Assembly: GCF_019976975.1 (NCBI RefSeq)
Contig: NZ_AP024630.1
Span: 5,208,001 to 5,272,000, forward strand
Direction of reading: 5' to 3'
Source of the DNA: Arthrobacter sp. NtRootA1
GTDB taxonomy: Bacteria; Actinomycetota; Actinomycetes; Actinomycetales; Micrococcaceae
Length of the DNA stretch: 64,000 nt
Shown one piece after another: positions 63,480 through 64,000 of the stretch; position 1 is the stretch's first letter, and the number at the start of each line of letters is the position of its first letter. The translations under genes and the position numbers were made by a program. The notes under the pieces were generated by a model that saw only the letters and a list, made by a program, of their open reading frames with translations, had not been told where the DNA came from and ran no database searches.

Positions 63480-64000
63480 AATACTCTTCGGCGACGAAGC
63501 TCAGCGACGACTCAGTATTGTCCCTTAAGGATGTTCTCAAAGACGGGGCGATGCTCGACTTGCACAACTCGAACTATAGCTGAGACCAGAAGCAGCACAC
63601 GGCCCTTTCAGAGAGACGTACAACATCAGATCTATCCACAGCCCCGCCGTCCCATTCAACTAGCGCTAGGCCTGATGTTGCGGCATCACTCCCCAAATCA
63701 CTCAGTGTCCATAGCCGTGGGACCATGGTCTACGTGGGCCGCATGAAGGAGCCCTCAGCGTTACACGGCCTCTCCGGGCCAGGTCCAGCTGTGTGGCAGC
63801 CCAGGTCAAACTGCGGAGCAAGAACAGCCAGAGAGATCACCATCGGAATTGCTACTGTGAAGGAAAGGCTGCGATGAACCAAGGGCACGGCTTCGACCGC
63901 CAGTACATCTTGGCCATGCCAAACAGAAGTCACGGAGGAATGACTGTCGCCCCTGTGGGAGACGCATCAGGGGAGACGTCTCCTGGACGGAGCGCCGCAC

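Larger units (their letters stand above)
59990..64000. other. Gene-free, parS-rich region (putative centromere), open at the right edge
   Basis: About 4 kb in which no open frame exceeds 166 codons and none has a ribosome site, actinobacterial codon bias or a recognisable family. GC is visibly lower than in the genes. It contains six parS-like palindromes, seven DnaA-box-like sites and a 32-bp tandem repeat. In actinobacteria parB-parA usually lie between trxA and dnaA, so they probably follow outside the window. Confidence 0.75.

Noticed and set aside
63246..63746. 166-codon open frame over parS 5, parS 6 and the DnaA boxes
   Set aside because: It spans the regulatory sites and has no ribosome site and an unnatural residue mix; no family recognised.

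Overview
The window looks like an ori-proximal stretch of a high-GC Gram-positive chromosome, most likely Arthrobacter or a close relative (Paenarthrobacter/Pseudarthrobacter, Micrococcales). This rests on codon use, on the gene set rpsF-ssb-rpsR-rplI, dnaB, cca-NUDIX-murJ-pseudokinase-trxB-trxA, and on parS sites at the right end. No plasmid, phage, insertion sequence or CRISPR array was seen.

Layout. 1-2.6 kb: a partial ORF, a double-hotdog thioesterase, a small membrane protein and a C39-like lipoprotein. 2.6-4.6 kb: dnaB and, upstream of it, a 0.6-kb spacer with a cluster of DnaA boxes. 4.6-17 kb: two membrane proteins with L7/L12-like domains, a zinc-ribbon protein, an FMN reductase, an esterase, an operon of a GntP permease (frameshifted), a CaiB-type CoA transferase and an HMG-CoA lyase, then an SRPBCC protein, a lipoprotein, a DAG kinase, an IclR regulator and a PhzF protein. 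17-19.2 kb: the rpsF-ssb-rpsR-rplI operon and tRNA-Leu(GAG). 19.3-29 kb: transport and catabolism (two APC permeases, M18 aminopeptidase, secreted intradiol dioxygenase, a CutA-like/cyclase pair, two IclR regulators). 29-33 kb: one minus-strand operon of ABC ATPase, ABC permease, histidine kinase and response regulator. 33-37.3 kb: a PAP2-DAG kinase fusion, a second PAP2 protein, an MFS exporter and a DeoR regulator. 37.3-50.7 kb: ABC-F protein, FAD monooxygenase, penicillin-binding lipoprotein, a second kinase/regulator pair divergent from a MacB/FtsX-like ABC pair, an HxlR/NAD(P)-binding pair, a carotenoid-dehydrogenase-like oxidoreductase and a GT87 membrane glycosyltransferase. 50.8-59.9 kb: a 46-aa gene, a histidine phosphatase, cca, NUDIX, murJ, a pseudokinase-like membrane protein, trxB and trxA.

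59.9-64 kb is the most unusual part. It is about 4 kb with no credible gene and visibly lower GC. It carries six copies of the parS palindrome (four with perfect 14-bp core and a flank base off or on, two fully perfect 16-mers, one variant) and several DnaA boxes, four of them packed into 45 bp. It looks like a dedicated chromosome-partition (centromere) region, probably placed before parB/parA, which lie outside the window.

Two dispersed repeat families were also found: a 66-bp perfect-armed palindrome that supplies the stop codons of two convergent genes (a decayed copy lies before trxB), and a 32-bp tandem repeat present at 37.4 kb and 60.1 kb. A sigma-R-type promoter appears to drive trxBA through a 17-codon leader ORF. 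Start codons were chosen by Shine-Dalgarno position and family alignment from memory; no searches were run.
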